Assembly (NCBI GenBank): GCA_910585635.1
Contig: CAJUFE010000029.1
Location: 1 to 55,242 of the forward strand
Direction of reading: 5' to 3'
Length of the DNA: 55,242 nt
DNA from: an uncultured Lachnospiraceae bacterium
Lineage (GTDB): Bacteria > Bacillota > Clostridia > Lachnospirales > Lachnospiraceae
The notes under the pieces are model-generated. The model saw nothing but the letters and a program-made list of their open reading frames with translations. It searched no databases and had not been told where the DNA came from. A program made the position numbers and the translations under genes. Of this stretch, positions 1 to 8,182 are shown one piece after another; the first letter of the stretch is position 1, and each line of letters starts with the position of its first letter.

Positions 1-130
1 CGCGGTGACGTTATGACAGGTCCCTCCCGGAGCGGACCTATCGCGACATATCTATGCAATAAGCCTCCCTGACGTAGGAGTGATAAGTGACCAGCCTCTG
101 ACCCAGGTACAAAAGTAACCCAATGTCCGC

Positions 131-160
131 TTTACAACCCCATCCCGATCATGATAAGAT
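131..160 (+). promoter_or_regulatory. Candidate promoter for the pyr operon
   Basis: TTTACA (131-136) is followed after 18 bases by TAAGAT (155-160), about 55 bases upstream of pyrF. Both boxes differ from consensus at one or two positions. The rest of 1-215 holds no convincing gene. It has a hairpin at 18-39 (AGGTCC paired with GGACCT) that may end an upstream transcript. No PyrR-type binding loop was recognised. The window edge hides whether other pyr genes lie upstream. Confidence 0.4.
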
Positions 161-215
161 AGCTAAAGAAAATGGCAAAGACGACCGATAAGGAAACCGT
201 TCAAGGAGGATACCT

Positions 216-1133
216 ATGATCAAACAGCTGATAGAGAAGATCACCAGCACAAATGCCCCCATCTGCGTAGGCTTAGACCCTATGCTGAGCTACATCCCGG
301 AGCATGTGAAAGAGAAGGCCTTTGAAGCTTACGGCGAGACCCTGGAGGGGGCGGCGGAAGCGATCTGGCAGTTCAATAAGGAGATCGTGGACCATACCTG
401 GGACCTGATCCCATCCGTGAAGCCGCAGATCGCCATGTATGAGCAGTTCGGCATACCGGGGCTGATGGTCTATAAGCGGACCGTGGACTACTGCCATGAG
501 AAAGGCCTGGTGGTGATCGGGGATGCCAAGCGGGGGGATATCGGATCCACCTCGGCAGCCTATGCAGCGGGCCATATCGGAAAGGTGCAGGTGGGGACCA
601 AGACCTTCTCCGGCTTTGGCACGGACTTCCTCACGGTGAACCCCTACTTTGGGACCGATGGGGTAAAGCCTTTTGTGGATGCGTGCAGGGAGGAGGATAA
701 GGGCCTGTTCATCCTGGTCAAGACCTCGAACCCCTCCAGCGGCGAGTTCCAGGACAAGCTGATCGACGGGAGACCGCTTTATGAGCTGGTGGCTGAAAAG
801 GTGGTCCAGTGGGGCAGCGACTGCATGGACGGGAGCTACAGCAATGTAGGCGCGGTGGTGGGCGCCACGTACCCGGAGATGAGCCGTATCCTGCGGGAGC
901 AGATGCCCCACACCTACTTCCTTGTACCCGGCTACGGCGCACAGGGCGGCACGGCGGAGGATCTTCGTTACTGCTTTAATGCAGACGGACTGGGCGCGGT
1001 GGTCAACTCCTCCAGAGGGATCATCGCCGCATATAAAAAGGAAGCGTATGCCAAGTTCGGACCGGAGCATTTCGGAGAGGCGTCCAGGCAGGCCGTGGTC
1101 GATATGGTAGAGGATATCCGCCGGGTGCTGTAG
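216..1133 (+). CDS. pyrF: Orotidine 5'-phosphate decarboxylase (class 2)
   Basis: This enzyme makes UMP from OMP, the last step of de novo pyrimidine synthesis in the cytoplasm. The 305-residue length and the motif GDAKRGDIGSTSAAYA (about residue 101 onward, with the catalytic D-K-D triad) are those of the bacterial PyrF subfamily that is longer than the E. coli type. The N-terminal ICVGLDP and the C-terminal NSSRGI phosphate-binding stretch also fit. The start is supported by AAGGAGG about 7 bases upstream. It is the first gene of pyrF-pyrK-pyrD-pyrE, all on the plus strand, so it probably shares their transcript. Confidence 0.95.
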   Translation: MIKQLIEKITSTNAPICVGLDPMLSYIPEHVKEKAFEAYGETLEGAAEAIWQFNKEIVDHTWDLIPSVKPQIAMYEQFGIPGLMVYKRTVDYCHEKGLVVIGDAKRGDIGSTSAAYAAGHIGKVQVGTKTFSGFGTDFLTVNPYFGTDGVKPFVDACREEDKGLFILVKTSNPSSGEFQDKLIDGRPLYELVAEKVVQWGSDCMDGSYSNVGAVVGATYPEMSRILREQMPHTYFLVPGYGAQGGTAEDLRYCFNADGLGAVVNSSRGIIAAYKKEAYAKFGPEHFGEASRQAVVDMVEDIRRVL

Positions 1134-1184
1134 TGCCAGTGGCACATGCGAGGGATAGAGGAGACAGAGAGGTTTGGTGCAGAT

Positions 1185-1961
1185 ATGGCTAAGATAAAGG
1201 AGACTGCCCGGGTCCTGTGCCAGGAGCGGCTGGCGGAGGGGATCTACAGCATGTGGATCCGGGCAGGTCAGATCGCGCCCCAGGCGGCGCCGGGGCAGTT
1301 CATCGATGTGTATACAAGGGATAACGCAAGGCTCCTCCCCCGGCCGATCAGCTTATGCGAGATCGACCGGGAGGGCGGCAGGCTGCGGATCGTCTACCGT
1401 GTGGCCGGGAAGGGGACAGAAGAGTTCTCCCGGTATCAGGACGGGGATGAGGTCCAGATCCTGGGGCCTTTGGGGAACGGCTTCCCATTGGAGGCGGCAG
1501 AGGGGAAAAGGGTGCTCCTGATCGGCGGCGGCATCGGGATCCCGCCTATGCTGGAGACGATGAAGCAGATCCGGGGCGAAACCTGCGCGGTCTTGGGCTA
1601 TCGGGACAGCCAGCTGTTCTTAAAAGACGCCTTCCAGGCCCAGGGGCCGGTCTATGTGGCCACAGAGGACGGCAGTGCAGGGACCAGAGGGAATGTGCTG
1701 GATGCCATCCGGCAGGAGGAGCTTAAGGCGGATCTGCTCTTTGCCTGCGGCCCTACGCCTATGTTAAAGGCGCTGAAGGCCTATGCTAAAGAGAAGGGGA
1801 TCGAGTGCTACATCTCCCTGGAAGAGCGGATGGCCTGCGGGATCGGGGCCTGCTTAGCCTGCGTGTGCCAGTCTAAGGAGATCGACGGCCATTCCCATGT
1901 GCATAATAAACGGGTCTGCAAGGACGGCCCCGTATTCCGTGCAGAGGAGGTGGAGCTCTGA
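1185..1961 (+). CDS. pyrK: Dihydroorotate dehydrogenase electron-transfer subunit
   Basis: PyrK carries FAD and a [2Fe-2S] cluster and passes electrons from the PyrD flavin to NAD+. Visible are the FAD-binding RPISLCEID stretch, the nucleotide-binding GGGIGIPPM, and the C-terminal cysteine cluster in MACGIGACLACVC followed by a later VCKDGPVF. An in-frame ATG lies at 1146 but has no ribosome site. The ATG at 1185 follows AGAGG and gives 258 residues, the usual PyrK length, so it was chosen. The stop codon overlaps an ATG in the pyrD frame (TGATG at 1959-1963). Confidence 0.92.
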   Translation: MAKIKETARVLCQERLAEGIYSMWIRAGQIAPQAAPGQFIDVYTRDNARLLPRPISLCEIDREGGRLRIVYRVAGKGTEEFSRYQDGDEVQILGPLGNGFPLEAAEGKRVLLIGGGIGIPPMLETMKQIRGETCAVLGYRDSQLFLKDAFQAQGPVYVATEDGSAGTRGNVLDAIRQEELKADLLFACGPTPMLKALKAYAKEKGIECYISLEERMACGIGACLACVCQSKEIDGHSHVHNKRVCKDGPVFRAEEVEL

Positions 1962-2086
1962 TGGAGAGGGACAGCGGGAACGCGGTCAGAGAAATGGACC
2001 ATGGCGCGGGTAGAGCGGCGATGCAGGCGGACACAGATATGAATCCAGGTACAGACATGGGGTCCGATATAGATGAGAAGGCCGGG

Positions 2087-2998
2087 ATGACGGTGGACAT
2101 GGAGGTAGACATAGCGGGTGTCAAGCTCAAGAACCCGGTGATGGAGGCTTCCGGCACCTTTGGCTCGGGAGCGGAGTACGGTGAGTTCGTGGACTTGAGC
2201 CGTCTGGGGGCCGTGGTGACTAAAGGGGTGGCCAATGTACCCTGGCCGGGGAACCCTACCCCCAGGATCGCGGAGACCTGGGGCGGCATGCTCAATGCCA
2301 TCGGTCTCCAGAACCCGGGGATCGACGTGTTCGCCCAGCGGGATATCCCCTTTTTAAAGAAATATGACACGAAGATCGTGGTGAACGTCTGCGGGAAGAC
2401 CCCGGAGGATTATGTGGAAGTGGTGGAGCGGCTGGGGGATGAGCCGGTAGATCTCCTGGAGATCAACATCTCCTGCCCCAACGTAAAGGAAGGGGGCATC
2501 GCCTTCGGACAGGATCCGAGAGCGGTGGAAGAGATCACCAGGATCTGTAAGGCCCATGCCAAGCAGCCGGTGATCATGAAGCTGAGCCCTAATGTGACGG
2601 ACATCACCGTGATGGCTAAGGCGGCGGAGGCAGGGGGCGCGGACGCGGTCTCCCTGATCAACACGCTGACCGGCATGAAGATCGATGTGGAGCGCCGATG
2701 CTTTGCCTTGGCCAATAAGACCGGCGGGCTGTCCGGCCCGGCGATCAAGCCTGTGGCGGTGCGCATGGTCTACCAGGTGGCTGGCGCGGTGAAGGTGCCT
2801 GTGATCGGCATGGGCGGGATCTGGACGGCAGAGGACGCCCTGGAGTTCATCCTGGCCGGGGCCACAGCGGTGGCAGTGGGAACGGCCAATTTCCATAACC
2901 CCTATGCCACGGTCGAAGTGATCGACGGGATCTTGGCCTATATGCAGCGGCACGGGGTGCAGGATATCCGCTCCCTGGTCGGAGCGGTGCAGGGCTGA
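2087..2998 (+). CDS. pyrD: Dihydroorotate dehydrogenase, class 1B catalytic subunit
   Basis: PyrD oxidises dihydroorotate to orotate with FMN and, together with PyrK, uses NAD+. Diagnostic stretches are NPVMEASGTFG, INISCPNVK (with the class 1B active-site Cys), KLSPN, and IGMGGI near the FMN phosphate site. The frame is open from an ATG at 1961 that overlaps the pyrK stop. That would add 42 Met/Asp-rich residues with no counterpart in the family. The ATG at 2087, preceded by GAGAAGG, gives 303 residues, the usual size, so it is preferred. Translational coupling from 1961 remains possible. Confidence 0.9.
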   Translation: MTVDMEVDIAGVKLKNPVMEASGTFGSGAEYGEFVDLSRLGAVVTKGVANVPWPGNPTPRIAETWGGMLNAIGLQNPGIDVFAQRDIPFLKKYDTKIVVNVCGKTPEDYVEVVERLGDEPVDLLEINISCPNVKEGGIAFGQDPRAVEEITRICKAHAKQPVIMKLSPNVTDITVMAKAAEAGGADAVSLINTLTGMKIDVERRCFALANKTGGLSGPAIKPVAVRMVYQVAGAVKVPVIGMGGIWTAEDALEFILAGATAVAVGTANFHNPYATVEVIDGILAYMQRHGVQDIRSLVGAVQG

Positions 2999-3239
2999 GC
3001 GGTCCGGGTCCGGTGTGGCCGGCGGAGGACTTTTACCGTGTCCGCCATGCGTCTGGCAGCGGACGCACCGCCGCGGGACCTTCCCAGGAAGGCTCGGGCC
3101 CACATGGGAGACGCGGTCAAGGGGTGGACAGCTTGGAGCAGCCCGGCACAGGTTTCAAAGATGATGCGGCCGAGATCGATAGGATATAGACGGGCGACCG
3201 ATGCCCGCGGCCATAGAAGAAAGATATAGAGGAGATAAG

Positions 3240-3914
3240 ATGGAAGCATATAAGCAGGAGTTTATCGAGTTCATGGTAGAGAGCCAGGTGCTCAAATTTG
3301 GCGAGTTCACATTAAAGAGCGGCAGGAAGTCCCCCTTCTTTATGAACGCCGGGGCCTATGTGACCGGCTCACAGCTCAGACGGCTGGGCGAGTATTATGC
3401 TAAGGCGATCCATGACAACTTTGGTCTGGACTTTGATGTGCTCTTCGGTCCGGCCTACAAGGGGATCCCCCTGGCGGTAGCCACAGCCATGGCGATCAGC
3501 GAGCTCTATGGAAAGGATGTGCGCTACTGCTCCAACCGGAAGGAGGAGAAGGATCACGGCGATGCAGGCATCCTTTTGGGCAGCAAGCTAAAGAGCGGCG
3601 ACCGTGTGGTGATCATCGAGGACGTGACCACCTCCGGCAAGTCGATCGAGGAGACCTTCCCGATCCTCAAGGCCCAGGGCGATATCCAGGTCAAGGGGCT
3701 GATCGTATCCCTGAACCGGATGGAGAGGGGCAAGGGCGAGAAGAGCGCATTGGAGGAGATCCGGGAGCTGTACGGCTTTGACACGGCGTCGATCGTGGAT
3801 ATGGCCGAGGTGACGGAGTATCTGTACGGCCGTGAGTGCCAGGGCCAGGTCCTGATCGATGAGGACATAAAAAAGGCGCTGGATGCATATTATAGTCAGT
3901 ATGGAGCAAAGTAG
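3240..3914 (+). CDS. pyrE: Orotate phosphoribosyltransferase
   Basis: PyrE joins orotate to PRPP to give OMP, the substrate of PyrF. The PRPP-binding motif VVIIEDVTTSGKSIEE is clear near residue 120, and FTLKSGRKSPFF is typical of the N terminus. The start at 3240 has a GAGGAG site about 6 bases upstream and gives 224 residues; an upstream in-frame ATG at 3201 has no such site. The 241 bases between pyrD and pyrE are GC-rich and contain a hairpin (GTCCGC/GCGGAC, about 3041-3065) but no gene I can support. Confidence 0.93.
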   Translation: MEAYKQEFIEFMVESQVLKFGEFTLKSGRKSPFFMNAGAYVTGSQLRRLGEYYAKAIHDNFGLDFDVLFGPAYKGIPLAVATAMAISELYGKDVRYCSNRKEEKDHGDAGILLGSKLKSGDRVVIIEDVTTSGKSIEETFPILKAQGDIQVKGLIVSLNRMERGKGEKSALEEIRELYGFDTASIVDMAEVTEYLYGRECQGQVLIDEDIKKALDAYYSQYGAK

Positions 3915-4036
3915 AGCCGCATTCCACGTAGTGGGCGGCCGGGCATGGATATCCGTCCAGGATGAGCATCGGGGTAAGGGCGGCAGGATGGGGATATCAG
4001 GAACAGATCAAGGACAAGGGTGGAAGGAGCGGATAT

Positions 4037-4192
4037 ATGGACAGGGAGCGGATCTACAAGACCATGCGCAACGCAGGAGCAGGTACGATCGCCATGGGGA
4101 TCGTGATCGGGACCGTAGGGCTGACGGTGGGGATCATCTCGATCGTCACAGGGGCGATCTTGTTAAAGCGGAGGTCGGAAATTGAATTTTAG
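4037..4192 (+). CDS. Small single-pass membrane protein (51 aa)
   Basis: This is a short gene of unknown function. The ATG at 4037 has GGAAGGAG about 8 bases upstream, which favours it over the in-frame ATG at 3962. The protein has a charged N terminus (MDRERIYKTMRNAG), one long hydrophobic stretch of about 26 residues rich in Gly, Ile and Val, and a basic tail (LLKRRSEIEF). It lies directly downstream of pyrE and upstream of a VanZ-like gene on the same strand, so it may be read from the pyr transcript. I do not recognise the family. Confidence 0.7.
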   Translation: MDRERIYKTMRNAGAGTIAMGIVIGTVGLTVGIISIVTGAILLKRRSEIEF

Positions 4193-4225
4193 CGGCAGGC
4201 TGGCTCTGTCGTCCGGAGCATATCT

Positions 4226-4717
4226 ATGATAAGAAATACGACAAAACACCAGAAGATGGGTTGGGTGCTGTTCATCGGTTACCTGGCCCTGCTGGTGTAT
4301 TTTCTGTTTTTTGCCGAATCCTTCGGGAGGACGGACAGCACCAGGTCCGGCTATGCCTATAATCTGAAGCCATTTAAGGAGATCACGCGGTTTTGGATCT
4401 ACCGGGACAGACTGGGGTTTAAGGCGTTTTTTCTGAACATCTTCGGGAACGTGGCGGCCTTTATCCCCTGTGGCTTTTTTCTCCCCATCGTGAGCCGCAG
4501 GAGCAAGCAGTGGCAGAACACGGTGGCCATCAGCTTTGGGTTCAGCCTTTCGGTGGAGCTGACCCAGCTGGTGTCCAAGGTGGGGAGCTTTGATGTGGAC
4601 GACCTGATCTTAAATACGATGGGGGCAGCGCTGGGGTACATCCTGTACCAGATCGTACAGAGGACCCGCATCTGGAGGAGACATCATGCCGGAAAGAAAA
4701 AGAAGGTATCACATTGA
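4226..4717 (+). CDS. VanZ-like family membrane protein
   Basis: This 163-residue integral membrane protein has the VanZ-like signature: an N-terminal transmembrane segment (LFIGYLALLVYFLFF), the NLKPFKEI motif, NIFGNVAAFIPCGFFLP, SVELTQ, and the acidic SFDVDDLILNTMGAALGY before the last helix. Members are widespread in Firmicutes. VanZ itself raises teicoplanin resistance, but most relatives, like this one, have no known role. The start has GGAG about 7 bases upstream. The 3' end overlaps the next gene by 32 bases, implying co-translation. Confidence 0.85.
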   Translation: MIRNTTKHQKMGWVLFIGYLALLVYFLFFAESFGRTDSTRSGYAYNLKPFKEITRFWIYRDRLGFKAFFLNIFGNVAAFIPCGFFLPIVSRRSKQWQNTVAISFGFSLSVELTQLVSKVGSFDVDDLILNTMGAALGYILYQIVQRTRIWRRHHAGKKKKVSH

Positions 4718-5018
4718 CTATGTCCGCAGGCCCTTGGCCCGGAGGAGTTTCTACGCGATCGGCGCCACGGCCGTGGGACTGGTCTTGTTCGGTTCTGTCA
4801 TGGGCCTGGCGGTAAAGTCCCAGGGCAATGTGCCTTTAAATGTGGGAGCCATGGCATTTTCCAGCCTGCTGTTCGCTTTATGCGGGCTGATCTATGGGAT
4901 CGGGGCGCTGTTCGAAAAAGAAAAGAACCAGATCCTGGCGAAGCTGGCCATGGTCCTGGACGGGCTGATGATCCTGCTGTGGGTCATCATGCTCATGGTG
5001 GGTCTGGGGCTTGGGTGA
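4686..5018 (+). CDS. DUF6142-like membrane protein
   Basis: This 110-residue protein has a basic N terminus (MPERKRRYHIDYVRRPLARRSF) and three predicted hydrophobic segments, the last being LAMVLDGLMILLWVIMLMVGLGLG. It resembles the small proteins grouped as DUF6142 that are common in Lachnospiraceae; the assignment is from memory of the pattern. It overlaps the VanZ-like gene. A perfect hairpin (TGACCCAA at 5016-5023 with TTGGGTCA at 5033-5040) sits at its stop and may end the transcript, although no T-run follows. Confidence 0.65.
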   Translation: MPERKRRYHIDYVRRPLARRSFYAIGATAVGLVLFGSVMGLAVKSQGNVPLNVGAMAFSSLLFALCGLIYGIGALFEKEKNQILAKLAMVLDGLMILLWVIMLMVGLGLG

Positions 5019-5105
5019 CCCAAGGCTGGGGTTTGGGTCACGTATCTGGGGATCTAGAAAAAAGGATAGATAGCGGATCTGTGTAAGATCTGGTGGAGGG
5101 TCGAG

Positions 5106-7181
5106 ATGGATGTCTGGGGATTTTGGAAGGAAGAAAATGAGCGGGTGGAGGAACGTTACCGTCTCGCTATGGACAGGATCGGGGAGATCTTGCGGGAGGA
5201 GACGGTAGAGGAGCCATACCGCCGTTTTTTTGTCCGTACAGCAGAGTTTGTGATGGAGCTGGAGGGACTGGTGGAGAGGCTGCAGCAGGGCTATCTGGAG
5301 CGGGCTTCCCTGGAGGAGTTAAAGGAGCAGGACCAAAAGCTGTATGGGGATATCCTGCCGGAGCATTATGGCCAAAGCTACGGGAACCCGGCCTACGGGG
5401 CGGACAGGCTGGGAGCGGAGATGGGCCCCCTCCTTTCCTTTTTATATAAGGAGCTGCGAGGAGGGATCGCCAGCGCCTATGAAGGGAAGCTGTGGGAGCT
5501 GACCGCGGCGGCAGAGACCTTTATCCAGGTCTACAACCTGTTCGAGGGGCAGGTCCCTGCCGTTTTGGAGGTGCGGGACGTGCTCTACTGGTATGTCAGC
5601 GATTATGCGGACCAGACCTTGCGCCAGCGGCTGTGGGAGAGCTTTGACCCCAGATGGAGCTTTGCCAAGGATATCATCATGGAGGCGGACCTTTCGGATC
5701 TGCGTTATCTCTACCGTTTCGGGGAGCATATCTCTCCGTCAGAATTGTCCGTGGCCGCCTTCTTGGACTCCTTGCCGGAGGAGACGGTCCGTATCATGGC
5801 GGATACCTTTGTGGAAGGGTTCCGCAAGGGCTTTGAGGTGATGGGGCGGGACCTTTCGAAGAAGAAAACGGTCTTGATCCGGTATGAGCTGGGCTTTGAG
5901 CGGATGATCCGCCGGGCGGTGGAGGGCTTTAGAAAGCTGGGGCTGGAGCCCCTGTTCTGCCGTGCGGCCAGCCAGGCGATAAACCAGAACCCGAACCGGA
6001 AGGTGGGCTGGCACAGCACCTCGCCCAATAAGCAGTACGATCACGATCATCGGTATGACAGCGCGGTCTTTATGGGGAATACCTTTAAGGAGCGGAAGCT
6101 GTCGGTCTTAAAGGCGGCTTATGAAGATTTTAAGGAGGAGGCCTCCTGGTACGCGGGACCGGCGGTGGTGGAGACCTTCGGGGAGGAAGGCTTCACGCCG
6201 GAGGATAAGAAGGCATGTCTGGCCCTATCTGCCCATCAGGAGGCGGTATCCAGGAGCCTGGACAATGGAGCGGCCCAGCTGTTGGATCGGTACGTGCCGG
6301 AGGGAGAGACCAGCTTTACCATCATCGCCTTCCCCAGACCGGAGATCGGGGAGTCCTTCGGGGAGATCTTCAAGGAGACCATCCGCATCAACACATTGGG
6401 CGGCGGCCTCTATACCAGGATCCAGCAGGTCCTGATCGACGGGCTGGACCAGGCAGACTATGTGCGGATCAAGGGCCGGGGAGCCAACTGTACGGATCTG
6501 AAGATCATGCTGCACCCCTTGACTGACCCGGAAAAAGAGACGGTCTTTGAAAACTGCGGGGCGGATGTGAACATCCCTGTGGGGGAGGTATTTACCTCGC
6601 CAAGGCTCACCGGCACAGAAGGCCTCCTCCATGTGGGGAAGGTCTATATCAACGGCTTACAGTTCAAGGATCTAAAGCTCACGTTCAAGGACGGCTTTGT
6701 GGAAGACTATTCCTGCGCGAACTTTGACGATCCGGAGAGCGGCAAAAGGCTGGTCAAGCAGGCGATCATGAAAAACCACGACCGCCTGCCCATGGGTGAA
6801 TTTGCTATCGGGACCAATACCACGGCCTATGCGGTGGCGCAGAAGTACCAGATCCCAGACCGCCTGCCCATCCTGATCGCGGAGAAGATGGGACCCCATT
6901 TCGCCGTGGGAGATACCTGCTATAGCTGGGCGGAGGACCTTCCTATGTACAACCCGGACGGGAAGGAGATGATCGCCAGGGACAACGAGGTGTCGGCCCT
7001 GCGGAAGACGGATCTATCCAAGGCCTACTTTAACTGCCATACGGATATCACGATCCCCTATGATGAGCTGGGGGAGATCGCAGCCCACTGCCCGGACGGC
7101 AGGGTGGTCAAGATCATAGAGGATGGGCAGTTTGTGCTGGAGGGGACAGAGGAGCTGAATGAGGCGCTGAGAGAGATGTAG
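5106..7181 (+). CDS. M29-family aminopeptidase with long N-terminal domain
   Basis: This is a predicted cytoplasmic metallo-aminopeptidase. The C-terminal half carries the M29 (thermophilic aminopeptidase/AmpS) hallmarks: GADVNIPVGEVFTSP with a metal-ligand Glu (about residue 485), a Glu in GEFAIGTN, and the late GPHFAVGDTCY and CHTDITIPYDE with ligand His and Asp. Classic M29 enzymes are near 370-410 residues; this one has 691, with about 290 extra N-terminal residues, mostly helical and acidic. GGAGGG precedes the ATG. It stands alone between the pyr and pur clusters, with no clear terminator. Confidence 0.8.
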   Translation: MDVWGFWKEENERVEERYRLAMDRIGEILREETVEEPYRRFFVRTAEFVMELEGLVERLQQGYLERASLEELKEQDQKLYGDILPEHYGQSYGNPAYGADRLGAEMGPLLSFLYKELRGGIASAYEGKLWELTAAAETFIQVYNLFEGQVPAVLEVRDVLYWYVSDYADQTLRQRLWESFDPRWSFAKDIIMEADLSDLRYLYRFGEHISPSELSVAAFLDSLPEETVRIMADTFVEGFRKGFEVMGRDLSKKKTVLIRYELGFERMIRRAVEGFRKLGLEPLFCRAASQAINQNPNRKVGWHSTSPNKQYDHDHRYDSAVFMGNTFKERKLSVLKAAYEDFKEEASWYAGPAVVETFGEEGFTPEDKKACLALSAHQEAVSRSLDNGAAQLLDRYVPEGETSFTIIAFPRPEIGESFGEIFKETIRINTLGGGLYTRIQQVLIDGLDQADYVRIKGRGANCTDLKIMLHPLTDPEKETVFENCGADVNIPVGEVFTSPRLTGTEGLLHVGKVYINGLQFKDLKLTFKDGFVEDYSCANFDDPESGKRLVKQAIMKNHDRLPMGEFAIGTNTTAYAVAQKYQIPDRLPILIAEKMGPHFAVGDTCYSWAEDLPMYNPDGKEMIARDNEVSALRKTDLSKAYFNCHTDITIPYDELGEIAAHCPDGRVVKIIEDGQFVLEGTEELNEALREM

Positions 7182-7233
7182 GCGGTGTGAAAAGTAATGT
7201 AGGCGATCCTGTCCCGTAGGCGCATAAAAGGGA

Positions 7234-7298
7234 TTGACGGAGTCCACAAAAGGGGATATGATACAGATAAGTGGAGCTGTTCTTATCAGCCTCACTTA
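7234..7298 (+). promoter_or_regulatory. purE promoter with leader hairpin
   Basis: TTGACG (7234-7239) and TATGAT (7257-7262) are separated by exactly 17 bases, a near-consensus housekeeping promoter about 105 bases before purE. The start of the leader can fold: ATAAGTG (7267-7273) pairs with CACTTAT (7292-7298). It could be an operator or an mRNA 5' hairpin. It does not match the guanine/adenine riboswitch core. Confidence 0.7.
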
Positions 7299-7367
7299 TA
7301 AATAAAGATAACGGGGACCGATCAACAGGGACCTATAGCACCCGGAACGAAGGAAAGGAGCGAGCGT

Positions 7368-7883
7368 ATGGCAAAGGTTGGCATTGTGATGGGCAGCGAT
7401 TCGGATATGCCGGTGATGGCGAAAGCGGCGGAGGTCTTAGACCAGCTGGGGGTGGAGCATGAGATGACGATCATCTCGGCCCATCGGGAGCCGGATATCT
7501 TTTTTGAATGGGCGAGGTCGGCGGAGGCGAAGGGCTTTAAGGTGATCATCGCGGGAGCGGGGAAGGCGGCCCATCTGCCGGGGATGTGCGCGGCATTGTT
7601 CCCCTTGCCGGTGATCGGCATCCCCATGAAGACCTCGGATCTTGGCGGCGTGGATTCCCTGTATTCGATCGTGCAGATGCCTTCGGGGATCCCGGTGGCT
7701 ACGGTGGCGATCAACGGCGGGGCCAACGCGGGGATCCTGGCGGCGAAGATCTTAGCGGCTTCGGATGAAGAGCTTCTTGGGAGGCTGAAGGCTTATTCGG
7801 AGAAGATGAAGGACGATGTGGTAAAGAAGGCTGAGCGGCTGGAGGCGGTTGGGTATAAGGAGTATCTGGCTTCTATGAGATAA
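7368..7883 (+). CDS. purE: 5-(carboxyamino)imidazole ribonucleotide mutase / AIR carboxylase
   Basis: PurE forms CAIR in purine synthesis. The 171-residue protein begins MAKVGIVMGSDSDMPVM, contains the active-site ISAHREPD loop and the AGKAAHLPGM and NGGANAGILAAKIL stretches that complete the site in the octamer. AAGGAG precedes the ATG by about 9 bases. No purK is present in this window, so either it lies elsewhere or this enzyme uses CO2 directly on AIR as class II PurE does; the sequence alone does not settle that. Confidence 0.94.
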   Translation: MAKVGIVMGSDSDMPVMAKAAEVLDQLGVEHEMTIISAHREPDIFFEWARSAEAKGFKVIIAGAGKAAHLPGMCAALFPLPVIGIPMKTSDLGGVDSLYSIVQMPSGIPVATVAINGGANAGILAAKILAASDEELLGRLKAYSEKMKDDVVKKAERLEAVGYKEYLASMR

Positions 7884-7904
7884 AGGGTTGCCTGATGGGT
7901 CCGC

Positions 7905-8110
7905 TGCGGGAGGCGCATGTCACAACGGGAACGCGCTCTCGCTCCGGTGTCTTGGAGGGGACGCAGCGGTACTAAGGCGCAGTGGAAGATACTCTCCACT
8001 ATGTTCCGAGTATCCGCTTGAACACTAAGTTCGAAAAAACCTCACTAAGTGTTCAATGCGAAGGACCGGCGTTCCTTTAGGGTTCCCTTATGTGACATGC
8101 GCCTCCCTCA
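7905..8110 (+). ncRNA. Structured RNA, candidate 6S RNA, between purE and purM
   Basis: A perfect 17-bp closing stem pairs 7908-7924 with 8091-8107. After a small internal loop a further 6 bp pair (GGGAAC 7927-7932 with GTTCCC 8083-8088). Then comes a large unpaired bubble, a short CCGGT/ACCGG stem, an apical hairpin (GTGGA/TCCAC) and, on the 3' side, a hairpin TTGAACACT/AGTGTTCAA. A ~200-nt rod with a central bubble and a 3'-side hairpin is the layout of 6S RNA, the RNA polymerase regulator. That identity is an inference from architecture. The purE-purM gap has no protein-coding signal. A processed leader or another structured RNA is the alternative. Confidence 0.5.
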
Positions 8111-8182
8111 GCTACGTGATCGGTAGCGTTAAAGGGTCGAAATATGATAGTGTGATAAGGCTATATCAAGGTGGAGGATACG

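Noticed and set aside
1..215. PyrR-type attenuator before pyrF
   Set aside because: No conserved PyrR-binding loop or antiterminator/terminator pair could be drawn.
273..1145. Long minus-strand open frame opposite pyrF
   Set aside because: It is a high-GC shadow frame of pyrF with His/Arg/Pro-rich non-protein composition.
3883..4185. Plus-strand open frame of 100 codons overlapping the small membrane protein
   Set aside because: Composition (Arg/Asp/Gly-rich) is that of an out-of-frame reading of the 51-residue membrane protein, which has the better ribosome site.
7263..7367. Purine riboswitch in the purE leader
   Set aside because: There is a short ATAAGTG/CACTTAT hairpin but no three-stem purine aptamer core.
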